Made by a program: the position numbers and the translations under genes
Shown: positions 17,611 through 27,371 of the stretch, in pieces
How the letters are laid out: each line of letters starts with the position of its first letter
Position numbering within the stretch: position 1 is the first letter of the stretch
The notes under the pieces: model-generated
What the model was told of the DNA's origin: nothing
The model's database searches: none
Seen by the model: the letters and a program-made list of their open reading frames with translations, nothing else
Source: JAPLDB01 sp038230515
GTDB taxonomy: Bacteria > Bacteroidota > Bacteroidia > AKYH767-A > 2013-40CM-41-45
NCBI GenBank assembly: GCA_038230515.1
Contig: JBBRND010000003.1
Span: 124,001 to 188,000, forward strand
Length of the DNA stretch: 64,000 nucleotides
Reading direction: 5' to 3'

Positions 17611-18378
17611 ATGAAATTGTTTTTCAGAAAATCGGGGGAAGGAAATCCGCTTATCATTCTTCACGGATTGTTCGGCATGAGTGATAACTGGATGACGCTT
17701 TCAAAACAATTTGCAGCAGATGGGTTTCTTGTATATGCTGTGGATGCGCGCAACCACGGGCGCTCGCCACGCAGCGATGAGTTTAACTATGCGTTGATGA
17801 GTGATGATTTGCTGGAGTTGATGGAGGATGAAAAGATTTCTTCAGCAAATCTTATCGGTCATTCTATGGGGGGCAAGACGGTGATGTTTTTTTCGGGGCA
17901 GCATCCAGAGCGGGTTGCAAAGATGATTGTGGCTGATATGGCTCCTCGGTATTATGCTCCGCATCATGAACCTGTGCTGGCTGCTATTCATTCTGTTGAT
18001 CTTACTGCCATCACTACCCGCAAAGAGGCAGAGGCAACGCTTAGGGAATCGCTGCGCGATGAGGGCACGGTTCAGTTTCTTCTCAAAAATCTTTATTGGG
18101 ATGAAAAGGAAAAACTGCAGTGGAGATTTTATCTTGATGGTATCGAGAAAAATATTTCATCGGTTGGTGAGCCACTGCCTTCAGGTTTTCATTTTGATGG
18201 GGATGCGCTTTTTCTGCGGGGCGAAAAATCGGGTTATGTTACGGATGCTGATGTTGCGCTGATTAAAAAACAGTTTGCAAAAGCAACTATAGAAACTATA
18301 CCTAATGCGGGGCATTGGTTACATGCGGAGAATCCGGAGGGGTTCAGGAAGAGTGTTTCGGGCTTTTTGAAAGCGTAA
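17611..18378 (+). CDS. alpha/beta hydrolase (YbfF-like esterase)
   Basis: A 255-residue cytoplasmic alpha/beta hydrolase. HGLFGMSDNW supplies the oxyanion region, VDARNHGRS is the conserved strand-turn, the nucleophile elbow is GHSMGG (Ser about residue 93) and the catalytic His is in NAGHWLHAENP (about 235). This layout matches the YbfF acyl-CoA/ester hydrolase group. Natural substrate unknown. It probably shares a transcript with pdxJ and ends at the terminator at 18404-18427. Confidence 0.85.
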   Translation: MKLFFRKSGEGNPLIILHGLFGMSDNWMTLSKQFAADGFLVYAVDARNHGRSPRSDEFNYALMSDDLLELMEDEKISSANLIGHSMGGKTVMFFSGQHPERVAKMIVADMAPRYYAPHHEPVLAAIHSVDLTAITTRKEAEATLRESLRDEGTVQFLLKNLYWDEKEKLQWRFYLDGIEKNISSVGEPLPSGFHFDGDALFLRGEKSGYVTDADVALIKKQFAKATIETIPNAGHWLHAENPEGFRKSVSGFLKA

Positions 18379-18403
18379 AATTGCCTGTGCATTAAAAACA
18401 CAA

Positions 18404-18427
18404 AACCCTGCCTTACGGGGCAGGGTT
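18404..18427. terminator. terminator between hydrolase and the 18461-19441 gene
   Basis: Stem AACCCTGCC / GGCAGGGTT with a short loop lies between convergent genes, with an A-rich run on its left and no long T-run on its right. It best serves the minus-strand gene. Confidence 0.7.
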
Positions 18428-18460
18428 AGTGCTACAAATTCTAAAAAACATCAACTATTA

Positions 18461-19441
18461 TTATTTTGCTGTCACCTTTGACTTGGTTGCAGTGCTTTTT
18501 GCAGCGGATGCAAAGGCGGGTGCAACGGTGAAGTGCTGGGTGAGCGATTGTCCTTTTTTGAAATCGAACGGACCAAAGGTTTTTGAATTGGTGCCGGTGA
18601 TTATAGTTACTGAATGAGAACCGAACGGTATGCCGGAAATGAGTGAGTATCCTGCATCATCTGTGATGCCAACTAAATCGGTGCCGGAGATTTTAATTTC
18701 AGCATTTTTTATTGGCTGACCTAATTCGTCTGCGCAATGTGAGCGGAGCTGTGTAGATACGGAGTGTGCATCTAATTTTCTATTTGACCAATAGGCATTG
18801 AAATAGGTTAGGTTGCTGCTTTGAAACTGATAGATGAGTTCATCGCACTGGTTACTTAATATTACCATGCACTCGCGAAGGAGGTCCTGAATGTCTGTAT
18901 TTGATGCTTCGCGGTTAACGATGGCGTTTCTTGGTGTAGTATTAAAGGTGTTTAATTTGTTGCATAGGTTCTGCCATACAATTACATCTGCTGCGGCAAT
19001 ACCATAGTCAGCTAAAGTGCCTGCAGTGGCAATGGGCGATATTATGTTTATGACACCTTGTGCAAATGTTACCAGGTTTTGGTAAGTCATTCCATTGAGC
19101 TTGCTCCGGCTTGTTGACATTTGACTTGCCAGAACTGACAGGTTGTTTTTCATGGCATAGCTATAGGTGGCTCTCATAAATGAGTTGGTCATTACTACTA
19201 ATGCTTTTTTAGCTGCTTTCTTTTGCGAAGCATATCCTGTGATGGATTGCTGCACGATGGAATGGAGGTTGGCAAGCGTTTGCAGATTTGTTTTTAGCAA
19301 GTTGATGAGTGCAAGAAATCCTGCAATAGAGGAGGTGATTGCAATCATGCCTGTTGAGAGCGCCCAGGCAACTAAGCCGTTGAGCATTCGCTCGTGTGAA
19401 GGTGTGAACACGCTTTTGGTGTTCGGATTGATTTTTTTCAT
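18461..19441 (-). CDS. protein of unknown function with carboxypeptidase-regulatory-like end
   Basis: A 326-residue protein without a signal peptide. A hydrophobic stretch near residues 20-45 (GLVAWALSTGMIAITSSIAGFLALINLL) could be a membrane helix. The region to about 215 is predicted helical and polar (NLHSIVQQSITGYASQKKAAKKALVVMTNSFMR). The C-terminal part (about 235-310) matches a carboxypeptidase-regulatory-like beta-sandwich: GQPIKNAEIKISGTDLVGITDDAGYSLISGIPFGSHSVTI. It ends in a Ser/Ala/Lys tail. Alone in its transcript, with a terminator just after the stop. Similar in style (helical front, small beta-sandwich end, no export signal) to the unknown proteins linked to arrays B and E. 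Confidence 0.7.
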   Translation of the reverse strand: MKKINPNTKSVFTPSHERMLNGLVAWALSTGMIAITSSIAGFLALINLLKTNLQTLANLHSIVQQSITGYASQKKAAKKALVVMTNSFMRATYSYAMKNNLSVLASQMSTSRSKLNGMTYQNLVTFAQGVINIISPIATAGTLADYGIAAADVIVWQNLCNKLNTFNTTPRNAIVNREASNTDIQDLLRECMVILSNQCDELIYQFQSSNLTYFNAYWSNRKLDAHSVSTQLRSHCADELGQPIKNAEIKISGTDLVGITDDAGYSLISGIPFGSHSVTIITGTNSKTFGPFDFKKGQSLTQHFTVAPAFASAAKSTATKSKVTAK

Positions 19442-19620
19442 AGGTTTACTTTTTTTGTTAGTTGTACTAACGGTTTGTTTGTTAAAATCGGGAATTAATT
19501 TTCCTGATTGATAGGTATAACGATGGGGATAAAAAAAGTTAGAGAAGTGTAAGAAAGTGGATGTTTTTGTGTGCGTGGAATTATTTTCTACTTTTGGTGG
19601 TGTAAATAAAAATGAGTGGG

Positions 19621-19879
19621 ACTACCCAACAGGTGCTGCGCGACTTGTCGGGTGGATATAAATGCTTTTGCTCAAGCCGCATGGCTTCGTGATGCCGCCC
19701 ACGCTGTTTAAAAATCTTGCCTGCTGCATTCCGCTTCGCGGCACCGATTTTTAAAAGGCGTGTCTGGCATGACTGGGTTGATTGAAGAACAGGAAGGAAA
19801 CTGGGTGCGGAGTTTACCTGACGGAGTTATCAAAAAAAATGTTAGCGGGCACCACACGAAAAGCCGAGTAACTTCTGAC
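19621..19879. repeat. 260-bp direct repeat, copy 1
   Basis: This stretch recurs at 20527-20787 in the same orientation with roughly 90 per cent identity by eye. It holds nested inverted repeats: GTCATGCC-type arms around TTTAAAAATC / GATTTTTAAA arms around a GCATTCCGCTTCGCGGC tip, which would fold into one long hairpin of about 130 bases. No open frame of note is conserved in both copies. Together the copies flank a small lipoprotein gene. Confidence 0.85.
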
Positions 19880-19973
19880 AAAGCAGAATGGCGCAACAGG
19901 TGAGAGAAACTTTGTAACTTGCCGTGATGGGGGCGCTTCTTAAGATACCAAAATATAGGTAATTATTTTTTAT

Positions 19974-19981
19974 TAAGTTTG
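19974..19981 (+). promoter_or_regulatory. putative -7 element for the small lipoprotein gene
   Basis: TAAGTTTG fits TAnnTTTG and ends 14 bases before the ATG at 19996, which implies a very short leader. No partner TTG is seen at the expected distance. Confidence 0.3.
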
Positions 19982-19995
19982 TCACTCAATTTTAC

Positions 19996-20496
19996 ATGCA
20001 ACGGTTCCTTATTTTAGTTATGCTTCTATCCTCATGCGTAAAGGATAAATATCCTCCTTCTTCTGCAATTGAAGAACGATGTTGTCAAAAATTTATTGGC
20101 AATTACAGAGTATTAAATACTGATAGTAATACCTACTATAACATGAACATCTCTCATTTTCAAAGTATAAACCAATATGGGGTAACTGTCGATAGTATCA
20201 TAATTGAGAATTTCGCCAACATTTTCAACTTGAAAACAGAGTTTTATTGTACGGTAGATTCTAATGGTGATAATAATTTTTTAGACATAGGTGCCCATGA
20301 TTCTTGTTATGATAAACTTGGTTACCAATGGTACTTATTTCCTTTATTTAGTGATTCCCTAGAGAATAAAACAAGTTGGTTACATAATGATACCTTAAAT
20401 TTGTATTTTTATATGTGCAACATCAAGTTTTACATTGGGGAAGCGCAACCATACTTTTGTAAAAATGTAATGCACATAGCAGTAAAACAACATTAG
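19996..20496 (+). CDS. small lipoprotein between direct repeats
   Basis: A 166-residue protein beginning MQRFLILVMLLSSC, a lipoprotein signal with the acylated Cys at about residue 14, followed by VKDKYPPSSA. The mature part (CQKFIGNYRVLNTDSNTYYN...) suggests a small beta-barrel or sandwich like other Bacteroidota surface lipoproteins, with several further cysteines; I do not recognise a family. Its base composition is clearly more AT-rich than its neighbours, and it sits exactly between the two ~260-bp direct repeats, so it may have come in with them. Confidence 0.65.
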   Translation: MQRFLILVMLLSSCVKDKYPPSSAIEERCCQKFIGNYRVLNTDSNTYYNMNISHFQSINQYGVTVDSIIIENFANIFNLKTEFYCTVDSNGDNNFLDIGAHDSCYDKLGYQWYLFPLFSDSLENKTSWLHNDTLNLYFYMCNIKFYIGEAQPYFCKNVMHIAVKQH

Positions 20497-20526
20497 CCGC
20501 CTAGACAATAATTAAGCAATGAACCC

Positions 20527-20787
20527 ACTACCCAACGGATGCAGCGCGACTTGTCGGGTGGATATAAATGCTTTTGCTCAAGCCTCATGGCTTCGTCATG
20601 CCGCCCACGCTGTTTAAAAATCTTGCCTGCGGCATTCCGCTTCGCGGCACCGATTTTTAAAAGGCGTGTCTGGCATGACTGGGTTGGTTGAAGAACAGAG
20701 CGCGAACGGGGGTGCGGAGTTCACCTGACGGAGCTATAAAAAAATGTAAGCGGAGCACCACACGAAAAGCTGAGCGTAACTTCTGAG
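20527..20787. repeat. 260-bp direct repeat, copy 2
   Basis: Second copy of the element at 19621-19879, with scattered substitutions and a few short indels. The nested hairpin arms are kept. Positions 20788-21002 that follow are AT-rich and without recognisable features. Confidence 0.85.
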
Positions 20788-21002
20788 AACTCGGAATTTG
20801 ACCTAAAAATTGTTATGATTCTACGTGTCTAATTCAAAGTAATAAAAATTTGCAAGCTATGGCTCTTTAATAAGCAATTGAACTTCCTTTGGGAGTATGT
20901 TTAATAGTTGCTTTTTCCCTTACACTTTTTTTCAGAATCTTTAAAATTTTTGTTTTTTCGCATTTGACTCATAACCTTAACGCTGGATGGAGTAAACTGA
21001 AC

Positions 21003-21443
21003 GATGTTTCTTCATCTATGAGGGGTGTTTGCAGTAACGTGAACAGGGATGCTTCATAAACAGAGGGTGTTTCTCATAACGTTATCTGTATTTCGTGTAA
21101 GAAAGAGGGTGTTTCTCATAAGCTGATCGGAGTTTCTCATAAAAGTGCAGCATTTCTTACAGCCGTTATGGATGTGTGAGGTAAAAAAAAGGGCGATATT
21201 TATAATATGTACGCGGATTTGGATAAACTTTACGCGGATTCTCATAAACTTTTCCTGATTTTCTAAAACATTATGGCGGGTGCTAATAAACTTATGGCAT
21301 GTGCTGATAAAAGTATTGCTGCTACGGATAACATGATGGCTGGTGATGATAAACTTAGGGCTGGAAATTGAAAACGATGGGTGGTTTGGGATAAAAGGGA
21401 AGCGCAACTTGATGGCAATGGAGCGGATTTGGAAACAATAAAA
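21003..21443. repeat. 21-bp tandem array C (about 21 units in phase)
   Basis: About twenty-one 21-bp units run without a phase slip from 21003 to the terminator of the neighbouring gene. The most conserved part is a CATAAAC/GATAAAC core preceded by a G-T-rich block, for example GGTGTTTCTCATAA at 21066 and 21108. Units are more divergent than in the other arrays, so it is recognised mainly by the constant spacing. On the minus strand it stays open over 130 codons because the unit is a multiple of three. Confidence 0.85.
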
Positions 21444-21475
21444 AATCCGCAACGGGATATTACGCTGCGGATTTT
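21442..21475 (-). terminator. terminator of the 1930-residue T9SS protein gene
   Basis: Stem AAAATCCGCA / TGCGGATTTT around ACGGGATATTACGC, with A/T tails. It is 23 bases after the stop codon on the minus strand and marks the border with array C. Confidence 0.75.
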
Positions 21476-21497
21476 CTAACGGAAAAACAGTTACCGG

Positions 21498-24400
21498 TTA
21501 TTCAATAACTAATCTTTGTACGGATGAGAAATCGTCTTTTGATTTTATGCTGACAAGATAAATTCCTTTGGCATAAGCGGAAGTATTGAGCTCAATGTGG
21601 TTTATTCCTTCTATGGATTTTGCCTGGACAACCTGTATTATTCTTCCCATCATATCTATAATGGAGAGTTCAACATTTCTCTCTGAAGTTGACTGGTATG
21701 AGCACACTACATAATCTCCTGCCGGATTTGGTGCCAGCGTGAAATTGGGTTCAGCATCCGAACTGCTGTTTCTGCACGTAACCAAAACTGTTAAGTTACG
21801 CAAGCCGCTATAGCCACAGGCGTTTTGCGCTTTTACTGAAAGCGTTCCGGAGGCAGTGCCCCAGTTAACTGTTATGGCGGTGCCTCCTTGTCCGCTAGCT
21901 ATGGTGCAACCAGCAGGTGCTGTCCACAAATAAGAAGTTGCACCGGTAACAGCCGCGATTGAATATGCGATGCCTGCCTGATGTGCGCATACTGAAGCCG
22001 CCCCGCTGATAGTGCCCGGCATTACAGGTACTGAGTGAATAGTGGCGATACGGGCTGCGCTGCTTCCGCAAACATTTCCAGCCGTAACGGATAGATTTCC
22101 GGTGGTGAAAGAAGCGCTGAAATTTACAAGAACTGAAATAGTTCCCTGTCCGCTTGAAATGGTTGCATTTGGAGGAGCAGTCCAAGTGTAAGTATTGGCG
22201 GCTGCAACGGATGTAATGGAGTAAGATACATTTGTGCTGCCTGCGCAAACTCCTTCAACAGGTCCGGTAACAGGAGTTGGGGTTGAAGGTTTTCCATACA
22301 CGGTAATGATTTGCTGACCGCTTGTACCGGAACAGTTACTTGCTGAAACGCGCAAATAGCCCGATACAAATGTGGAAGCAAAATCAACGGTAATTGAATT
22401 TGTATTTGCTCCGCTGGCAATGGTAGCGCCTGTAGGCATTACCCATATATATGTTTGCGCATTAGGAACTACGGGACATGAATACGGCACGCCTGATATG
22501 CCTGCACACGGAGTTAAGGTTCCGGTTATTGAAGCAGGAGTAGCAGGTTTTACTGTTACTACTGTTAATGCCCTGCATGATGAAGGACTTGATCCACAGG
22601 CATTGGATGCAGTTACACAAAGATTTCCGGAAGCTTGCGTTGAACTGAAACTGACAGCTATGGCTGTTGATCCTTGTCCTGAGGTTATGATTGCTCCTAT
22701 AGGAACTGTCCATGTATAAGTTGTTGCGCCATTCACCGGAGAAACCGAGAATGCATTTCCTGTTGTTGATTTGCAAATGAAAGAAGCGCCAGTTGTGGTT
22801 CCCGGCTGCGCTGGTGGTACACAACCGCAATTGATTACATTAATTGAAGCGGTAGCCGAAGCCGAACAACCATTTGGATCGGTATAAGAATAAGTAAGCA
22901 GCCATGTTCCTGTTCCCGCTGATGCAGGAATGAAGTTACTACCTGAAACTCCTGTCCCACTCCATGTGCCACCTGATGGAGTTCCATTCAGAGCTACCGG
23001 AGAAGTTGTTGTATCACACACATCGGAATACGTTCCTGCTGTAACAGTTGGCAAAGGATTCACTGTAATGTTAGCTACAGCGCTTGTATTCGTGCAGCCA
23101 TTCACATCAGTATATGTATGAGTATAAGTTGTGCTCGATCCTGAGTAAGGATTAGCAACGCTCCATGTTCCACCAACCGGTGTGCCTGAAAGTGCAATAG
23201 ATGCTCCAGCACAACCACTAACATCAGATGCTGTTACAGTTGGTAATGGATTCACCGTTATGTTAGCAGCAGCACTTGTGTTAGTGCAACCATTCACATC
23301 AGTATAAGTGTGAGTGTATGTTGTGCTCGATCCCGAATAAGGATTAGCAACGCTCCATGTTCCGCCTACAGGTGTTCCTGAAAGTGCAATAGATGCTCCA
23401 GCACAACCACTAACATCAGATGCTGTTACAGTTGGTAATGGATTCACTGTGATATTTGCAGCAGCACTTGTGTTAGTGCAGCCATTCACATCAGTATAAG
23501 TGTGGGTGTAAGTTGTACTCGATCCCGAATAAGGATTAGCAACACTCCATGTTCCGCCAACCGGTGTTCCTGCAAGTGCAATAGATGCTCCTGCACAACC
23601 ACTAACGTCAGATGCTGTTACAGTTGGCAATGGATTCACCATGATGTTGGCAGCAGCACTTGTGTTTGTGCAGCCATTCACATCTGTGAAAGTGTGCGTG
23701 TAAGTTGTGCTAGATCCTGAATAAGGATTAGCAACGCTCCATGTTCCGCCTACAGGTGTGCCTGATAATGCAATAGATGCTCCAGCACAACCATTAACAT
23801 CAGATGCTGTTACAGTTGGCAAAGGATTCACCGTGATGTTAGCAGCAGAGCTTGTATTAGTGCAACCGTTCACATCAGTGAAAGTATGAGTATAAGTCGT
23901 ACTCGATCCTGAATAAGGATTGGCAACGCTCCATGTTCCACCTACAGGTGTTCCTGAAAGTGCAATAGATGCTCCAGCACAACCACTAACATCAGATGCA
24001 GTTACAGTTGGTAATGGATTCACCGTGATGTTTGCAGCAGCACTTGTGTTTGTGCAGCCATTCACATCAGTATAAGTGTGAGTGTATGTTGTGCTCGATC
24101 CTGAATAAGGATTGGCAACGCTCCATGTTCCTCCGGCTGGACTTCCTGATAATGAGATGGAAGTTCCCGTGCAGCCACTCACATTCGCTGCTGTAACAAC
24201 AGGCAATGGATTTACGGTTACTGTAATATGATTGGATGTTGCGCTTCCACATGCATTAGAGTTTGAAACAAAATAATTTCCGCTTGCAGTTGCAGATAAA
24301 GTACTTGTTGTTCCACCACCAATGCTCCATGTTCCCGCATTCGTGTTTCCACTAAGCAATACGCTTCCGCCACTACAAAATGTAGTTGATCCTCCTGCAG

Positions 24401-27290
24401 TAATAGTTGCCGCAGTAGGAATCGGATTTACAACAACAGTTACTGATTGAATATTGCTATTACATCCATTTGCAGAAATAGTATAGCTATACACTACACT
24501 TATAGAGTTTGAGGTGGTATTTATCAGAACCTCATTCGGGTTGCTTGATTGCGGTGTAGTTATAGCCGAATTGCTGATACCAGCCACTGCAGCTCTTGTC
24601 CATGTAAATGTCGCACCGCCTGAGGCGCTTGTAGGCGTATAGGTAAATGCTGTGTTCGTGCATATTGCAGGAGGTGTTAATGTGCTGCTTAAAGTTGGAA
24701 CAGGATTAAATACAAATGAAACAGGATTAGAACTGATACCATTGGCGGTAACAAAAAGAGAATAGGTCCCCGCAGGCAACCCAGCCGGAGTAGTGAACTG
24801 TGTTGTATCGGCTAACGCACCAGTCCGCACTCCAGTCCGGTTCCAGTTAAAGGTTCGTGCGTAATAGACATTAGCACCGGCAGTGAGACGTATAATAGGG
24901 TAATTGCTCGCCATCTGTCCATCGTCACCATAGGCAGCACCTTCAGAAATACCATTGAACAACGTTCCCGTAATAGTAAAAGAAGTACATCCATTTTGGA
25001 TAATATTATTTATAGTTGGTTGCCCGCTGGCAAGTTGGGCACCTGAAGGTGTATATATGTAATACTGGTTTGAAGTGGAAGTTTGATTCTGCCCATACAT
25101 AACCGATCCATCTGGTAATTCAACAAAGTTTGTCTGATAACAGCCCATATTTAACGATGCCACACCGCCTGGTGCATTTACCAGAGCAAAGGAATTGGAG
25201 AGATAATCAAACTCATAAAAAGTAGTTGGAGATGGGAAGTGGTTTGCTGAAGTGGGAACAGGCGAAACAGCACAAAGAATTTTTCCATTTGCCATCATTG
25301 CAGCTGCGGCATCAGGAGTACCTTTTGCACTCGGAATATCAGGTCCTGCTGCCCAGGTTCCAGGGCTGCTCGTTCCGCTTGGTGTATAGTAGGCAGTATG
25401 CCCCAACGAGCCAAGAAAAAAGGCACGTCCGTCAGGCAATAGAAAACCTGCTCCGGTTTCATCACCATAAGGATCATAAAGTGCAACAGGAACTGTGCCG
25501 TCAGCAACCCAGGTATTGGTTGCAGGTATATATCTTTCTGAGGCAGTGGAGAGACGGTTAACATATAGAATACTGTTATCCGGTAATTTTACCCATGCAG
25601 ATTCATTGTGGATGCCAAGTGCTGTAGGTCCTGCTGTGTAAGTATTTGAAACGGGATTGTAAATGGTGGTTCCCGTCAAAGATCCCTGCACCAATGCCTG
25701 AAGCACCCGTCCATCTGGAAGTATTTCAGAATTAGCATCACTCACAGTGCCACCCGGAGAACCTGCTAATGTCCATGTATTGGTTACAGGATTATATACC
25801 TCGCCTGCTGCACCTCCCGTTCCATATTCTCCACCAGCAACATATAAGCGTCCATCCATCAGCAATTGCGATGAAAAAAAGAGTCGTGTATTTACCATAG
25901 ACGGAAGAGATGACCATGTTCCATTTACATAACTTCCGCTGCTGTTAGGCGTAAGACGATCCCATACATTACCATAACCATCCGAACCACCGCTTGATGA
26001 TTTGCAAATGACAGTTCCATCAGAAAGCAAAAGCATGTGCCCTAAATTACTATGTGGAGCGAGCGTTCCAACAGCAGTCCAAACTCCGATTTGGGAAATA
26101 GTTTGTGTTCCCGCAGGGCAGGTTACAGTGGGAACTCTAGTACCCATAGTACCAGACCCTATCAGTTGAGTACAGCATCCTGATAATACATCGCCAAAGG
26201 CAGCACCAGCTGTGACATCATAGGTTACCCAAAAATAATTTGTTCCTTCTGATAAGGTTGCTGAACCGCTAGTAGTATAAGCACCGTTAGGACTTGCAGC
26301 AGTTGCCCCAAATTGCGCTGTGGTCGAGAATGTACTACTGATACCGGTAAAATAAATTTTTGCATTTGAAATGTCAAGAGCAGCATTGGTACATCCGGCC
26401 GTTGAAAGAGATATGCTTGTAACATTAAAAGGGGTGAGCGATCCGGTAGTTACCACCCGCACCTGTATTATTTGATTTGAAGTTGAACTGCGCGGAACAG
26501 ATTGCCCGTTATTCAGAAAAGCAGTGGTGCTTGAGGTATAGCTCATTGCCACGGTGGCTCCCGGTGTCCACGTATAAGTCAATCCGCTTGCAGGAATATT
26601 TGATGACGACATATTGCAAACGGCCGTGAGCGCACCACCTACAGCAGAAGTTGCCCACGTATTAGTTGCATTCGTTACACTTCTTATATTGAAATCAGTA
26701 ACCGTGGATCCTAACAACCCCACATTGCCTGATTCAGTTGCAGCATCTGAACAGGTATTTGCGCCCATCATAACTGCATCAGTAGAAGTTCCCCAAACTA
26801 CCTGCACAGTATTACTTGTTTCATTAAGAATTATCTGAAAAGTCCAGTGATCTGCGTTTGCATTGTTGTAGTGGTCACAGTCTGTAAACTGAACAACAAA
26901 TTGCCTGTTAGGAGTGGCGCCTCTAGTGGTGTATTTAATAGTAGAAGCTGATGAACCAACCAAATCAGTTCCATAACCGGCTATCGAATTCAAAGCACTT
27001 GTTTGAAGTCCGCAATAAACGGTTGCCGGCACAGCGCCCATGGTGATAAAACCATTCGTACTCACACTTATTGTTGTGTATGCGATATTATTGTATGTAA
27101 ATGAAAAAGGAATAGTGAGCAGTGAAGAGGCATTGTCATCCCACGCTCCTGAAAAAAGGGTAGTGCCCGTTATCACTGAATAATTTCCGCCAGAAGATGC
27201 GAACGTATAATTTGCAACTGTTGCTTTTGCCGTGCGCACACTTGTGAGTAAAACAATGACGCATAAAAGATAGTAGAGAACTTTCTTCAT
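21498..27290 (-). CDS. giant secreted T9SS protein, propeller plus Ig-like repeats
   Basis: A 1930-residue surface protein. Order of parts: signal peptide (MKKVLYYLLCVIVLLTSVRTAKA); a beta-sandwich N-terminal domain (about 25-260); a spacer domain; a Kelch/galactose-oxidase-like propeller (about 410-770; repeats of the form LSDGTVICKSSSG, LLMDGRLYVAGGE, LPDGRVLQALVQG, LPDGRAFFLGS); an IPT/Ig-like domain; Ig-like modules; six 64-residue repeats of the type NPLPTVTASDVSGCAG...GGTWSVANPYSGSSTTYTHTYTD plus a divergent seventh; four PKD-like or Ig-like domains; and a type A sorting domain (NFTLAPNPAGDY, LSIIDMMGRI, YAKGIYLVSIKS). Likely an adhesin or carbohydrate-binding surface protein. The frame extends 28 codons further upstream, but the chosen ATG starts the signal peptide. 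Confidence 0.85.
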   Translation of the reverse strand: MKKVLYYLLCVIVLLTSVRTAKATVANYTFASSGGNYSVITGTTLFSGAWDDNASSLLTIPFSFTYNNIAYTTISVSTNGFITMGAVPATVYCGLQTSALNSIAGYGTDLVGSSASTIKYTTRGATPNRQFVVQFTDCDHYNNANADHWTFQIILNETSNTVQVVWGTSTDAVMMGANTCSDAATESGNVGLLGSTVTDFNIRSVTNATNTWATSAVGGALTAVCNMSSSNIPASGLTYTWTPGATVAMSYTSSTTAFLNNGQSVPRSSTSNQIIQVRVVTTGSLTPFNVTSISLSTAGCTNAALDISNAKIYFTGISSTFSTTAQFGATAASPNGAYTTSGSATLSEGTNYFWVTYDVTAGAAFGDVLSGCCTQLIGSGTMGTRVPTVTCPAGTQTISQIGVWTAVGTLAPHSNLGHMLLLSDGTVICKSSSGGSDGYGNVWDRLTPNSSGSYVNGTWSSLPSMVNTRLFFSSQLLMDGRLYVAGGEYGTGGAAGEVYNPVTNTWTLAGSPGGTVSDANSEILPDGRVLQALVQGSLTGTTIYNPVSNTYTAGPTALGIHNESAWVKLPDNSILYVNRLSTASERYIPATNTWVADGTVPVALYDPYGDETGAGFLLPDGRAFFLGSLGHTAYYTPSGTSSPGTWAAGPDIPSAKGTPDAAAAMMANGKILCAVSPVPTSANHFPSPTTFYEFDYLSNSFALVNAPGGVASLNMGCYQTNFVELPDGSVMYGQNQTSTSNQYYIYTPSGAQLASGQPTINNIIQNGCTSFTITGTLFNGISEGAAYGDDGQMASNYPIIRLTAGANVYYARTFNWNRTGVRTGALADTTQFTTPAGLPAGTYSLFVTANGISSNPVSFVFNPVPTLSSTLTPPAICTNTAFTYTPTSASGGATFTWTRAAVAGISNSAITTPQSSNPNEVLINTTSNSISVVYSYTISANGCNSNIQSVTVVVNPIPTAATITAGGSTTFCSGGSVLLSGNTNAGTWSIGGGTTSTLSATASGNYFVSNSNACGSATSNHITVTVNPLPVVTAANVSGCTGTSISLSGSPAGGTWSVANPYSGSSTTYTHTYTDVNGCTNTSAAANITVNPLPTVTASDVSGCAGASIALSGTPVGGTWSVANPYSGSSTTYTHTFTDVNGCTNTSSAANITVNPLPTVTASDVNGCAGASIALSGTPVGGTWSVANPYSGSSTTYTHTFTDVNGCTNTSAAANIMVNPLPTVTASDVSGCAGASIALAGTPVGGTWSVANPYSGSSTTYTHTYTDVNGCTNTSAAANITVNPLPTVTASDVSGCAGASIALSGTPVGGTWSVANPYSGSSTTYTHTYTDVNGCTNTSAAANITVNPLPTVTASDVSGCAGASIALSGTPVGGTWSVANPYSGSSTTYTHTYTDVNGCTNTSAVANITVNPLPTVTAGTYSDVCDTTTSPVALNGTPSGGTWSGTGVSGSNFIPASAGTGTWLLTYSYTDPNGCSASATASINVINCGCVPPAQPGTTTGASFICKSTTGNAFSVSPVNGATTYTWTVPIGAIITSGQGSTAIAVSFSSTQASGNLCVTASNACGSSPSSCRALTVVTVKPATPASITGTLTPCAGISGVPYSCPVVPNAQTYIWVMPTGATIASGANTNSITVDFASTFVSGYLRVSASNCSGTSGQQIITVYGKPSTPTPVTGPVEGVCAGSTNVSYSITSVAAANTYTWTAPPNATISSGQGTISVLVNFSASFTTGNLSVTAGNVCGSSAARIATIHSVPVMPGTISGAASVCAHQAGIAYSIAAVTGATSYLWTAPAGCTIASGQGGTAITVNWGTASGTLSVKAQNACGYSGLRNLTVLVTCRNSSSDAEPNFTLAPNPAGDYVVCSYQSTSERNVELSIIDMMGRIIQVVQAKSIEGINHIELNTSAYAKGIYLVSIKSKDDFSSVQRLVIE
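23056..24207 (-). repeat. six near-identical 192-bp coding repeats
   Basis: Six 64-codon units in a row, recognised by the recurring block TTGGTAATGGATTCAC-like at 23239, 23431, 23623, 23815 and 24007, each 192 bp apart. They differ by few bases, many of them synonymous, which suggests recent amplification or gene conversion. Copy number can be expected to vary among strains and is a place where short-read assembly can collapse. Confidence 0.9.
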
Positions 27291-27340
27291 AAGAATTTTT
27301 GTTGATGGTTGATAAATGAAACTTGCAGGTAAATCAGTTC

Positions 27341-27371
27341 CAAATGTAGGTAAGAAGATTGAATGGTGCAA
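27341..27371 (-). promoter_or_regulatory. promoter of the giant T9SS gene
   Basis: On the minus strand a TTG (27369-27371) is followed after 20 bases by TACATTTG (27341-27348), a good Bacteroidota promoter. The predicted start of transcription is near 27334, giving a leader of about 45 bases before the ATG at 27290. Confidence 0.55.

Noticed and set aside
19708..19896. Small minus-strand frame in the 260-bp direct repeat
   Set aside because: It is not kept in the second copy at 20527-20787.
22372..26838. Many frames of 60-120 residues on either strand within the giant T9SS gene
   Set aside because: Shadows of the 5.8 kb gene, without signal peptides, spacing or family motifs.
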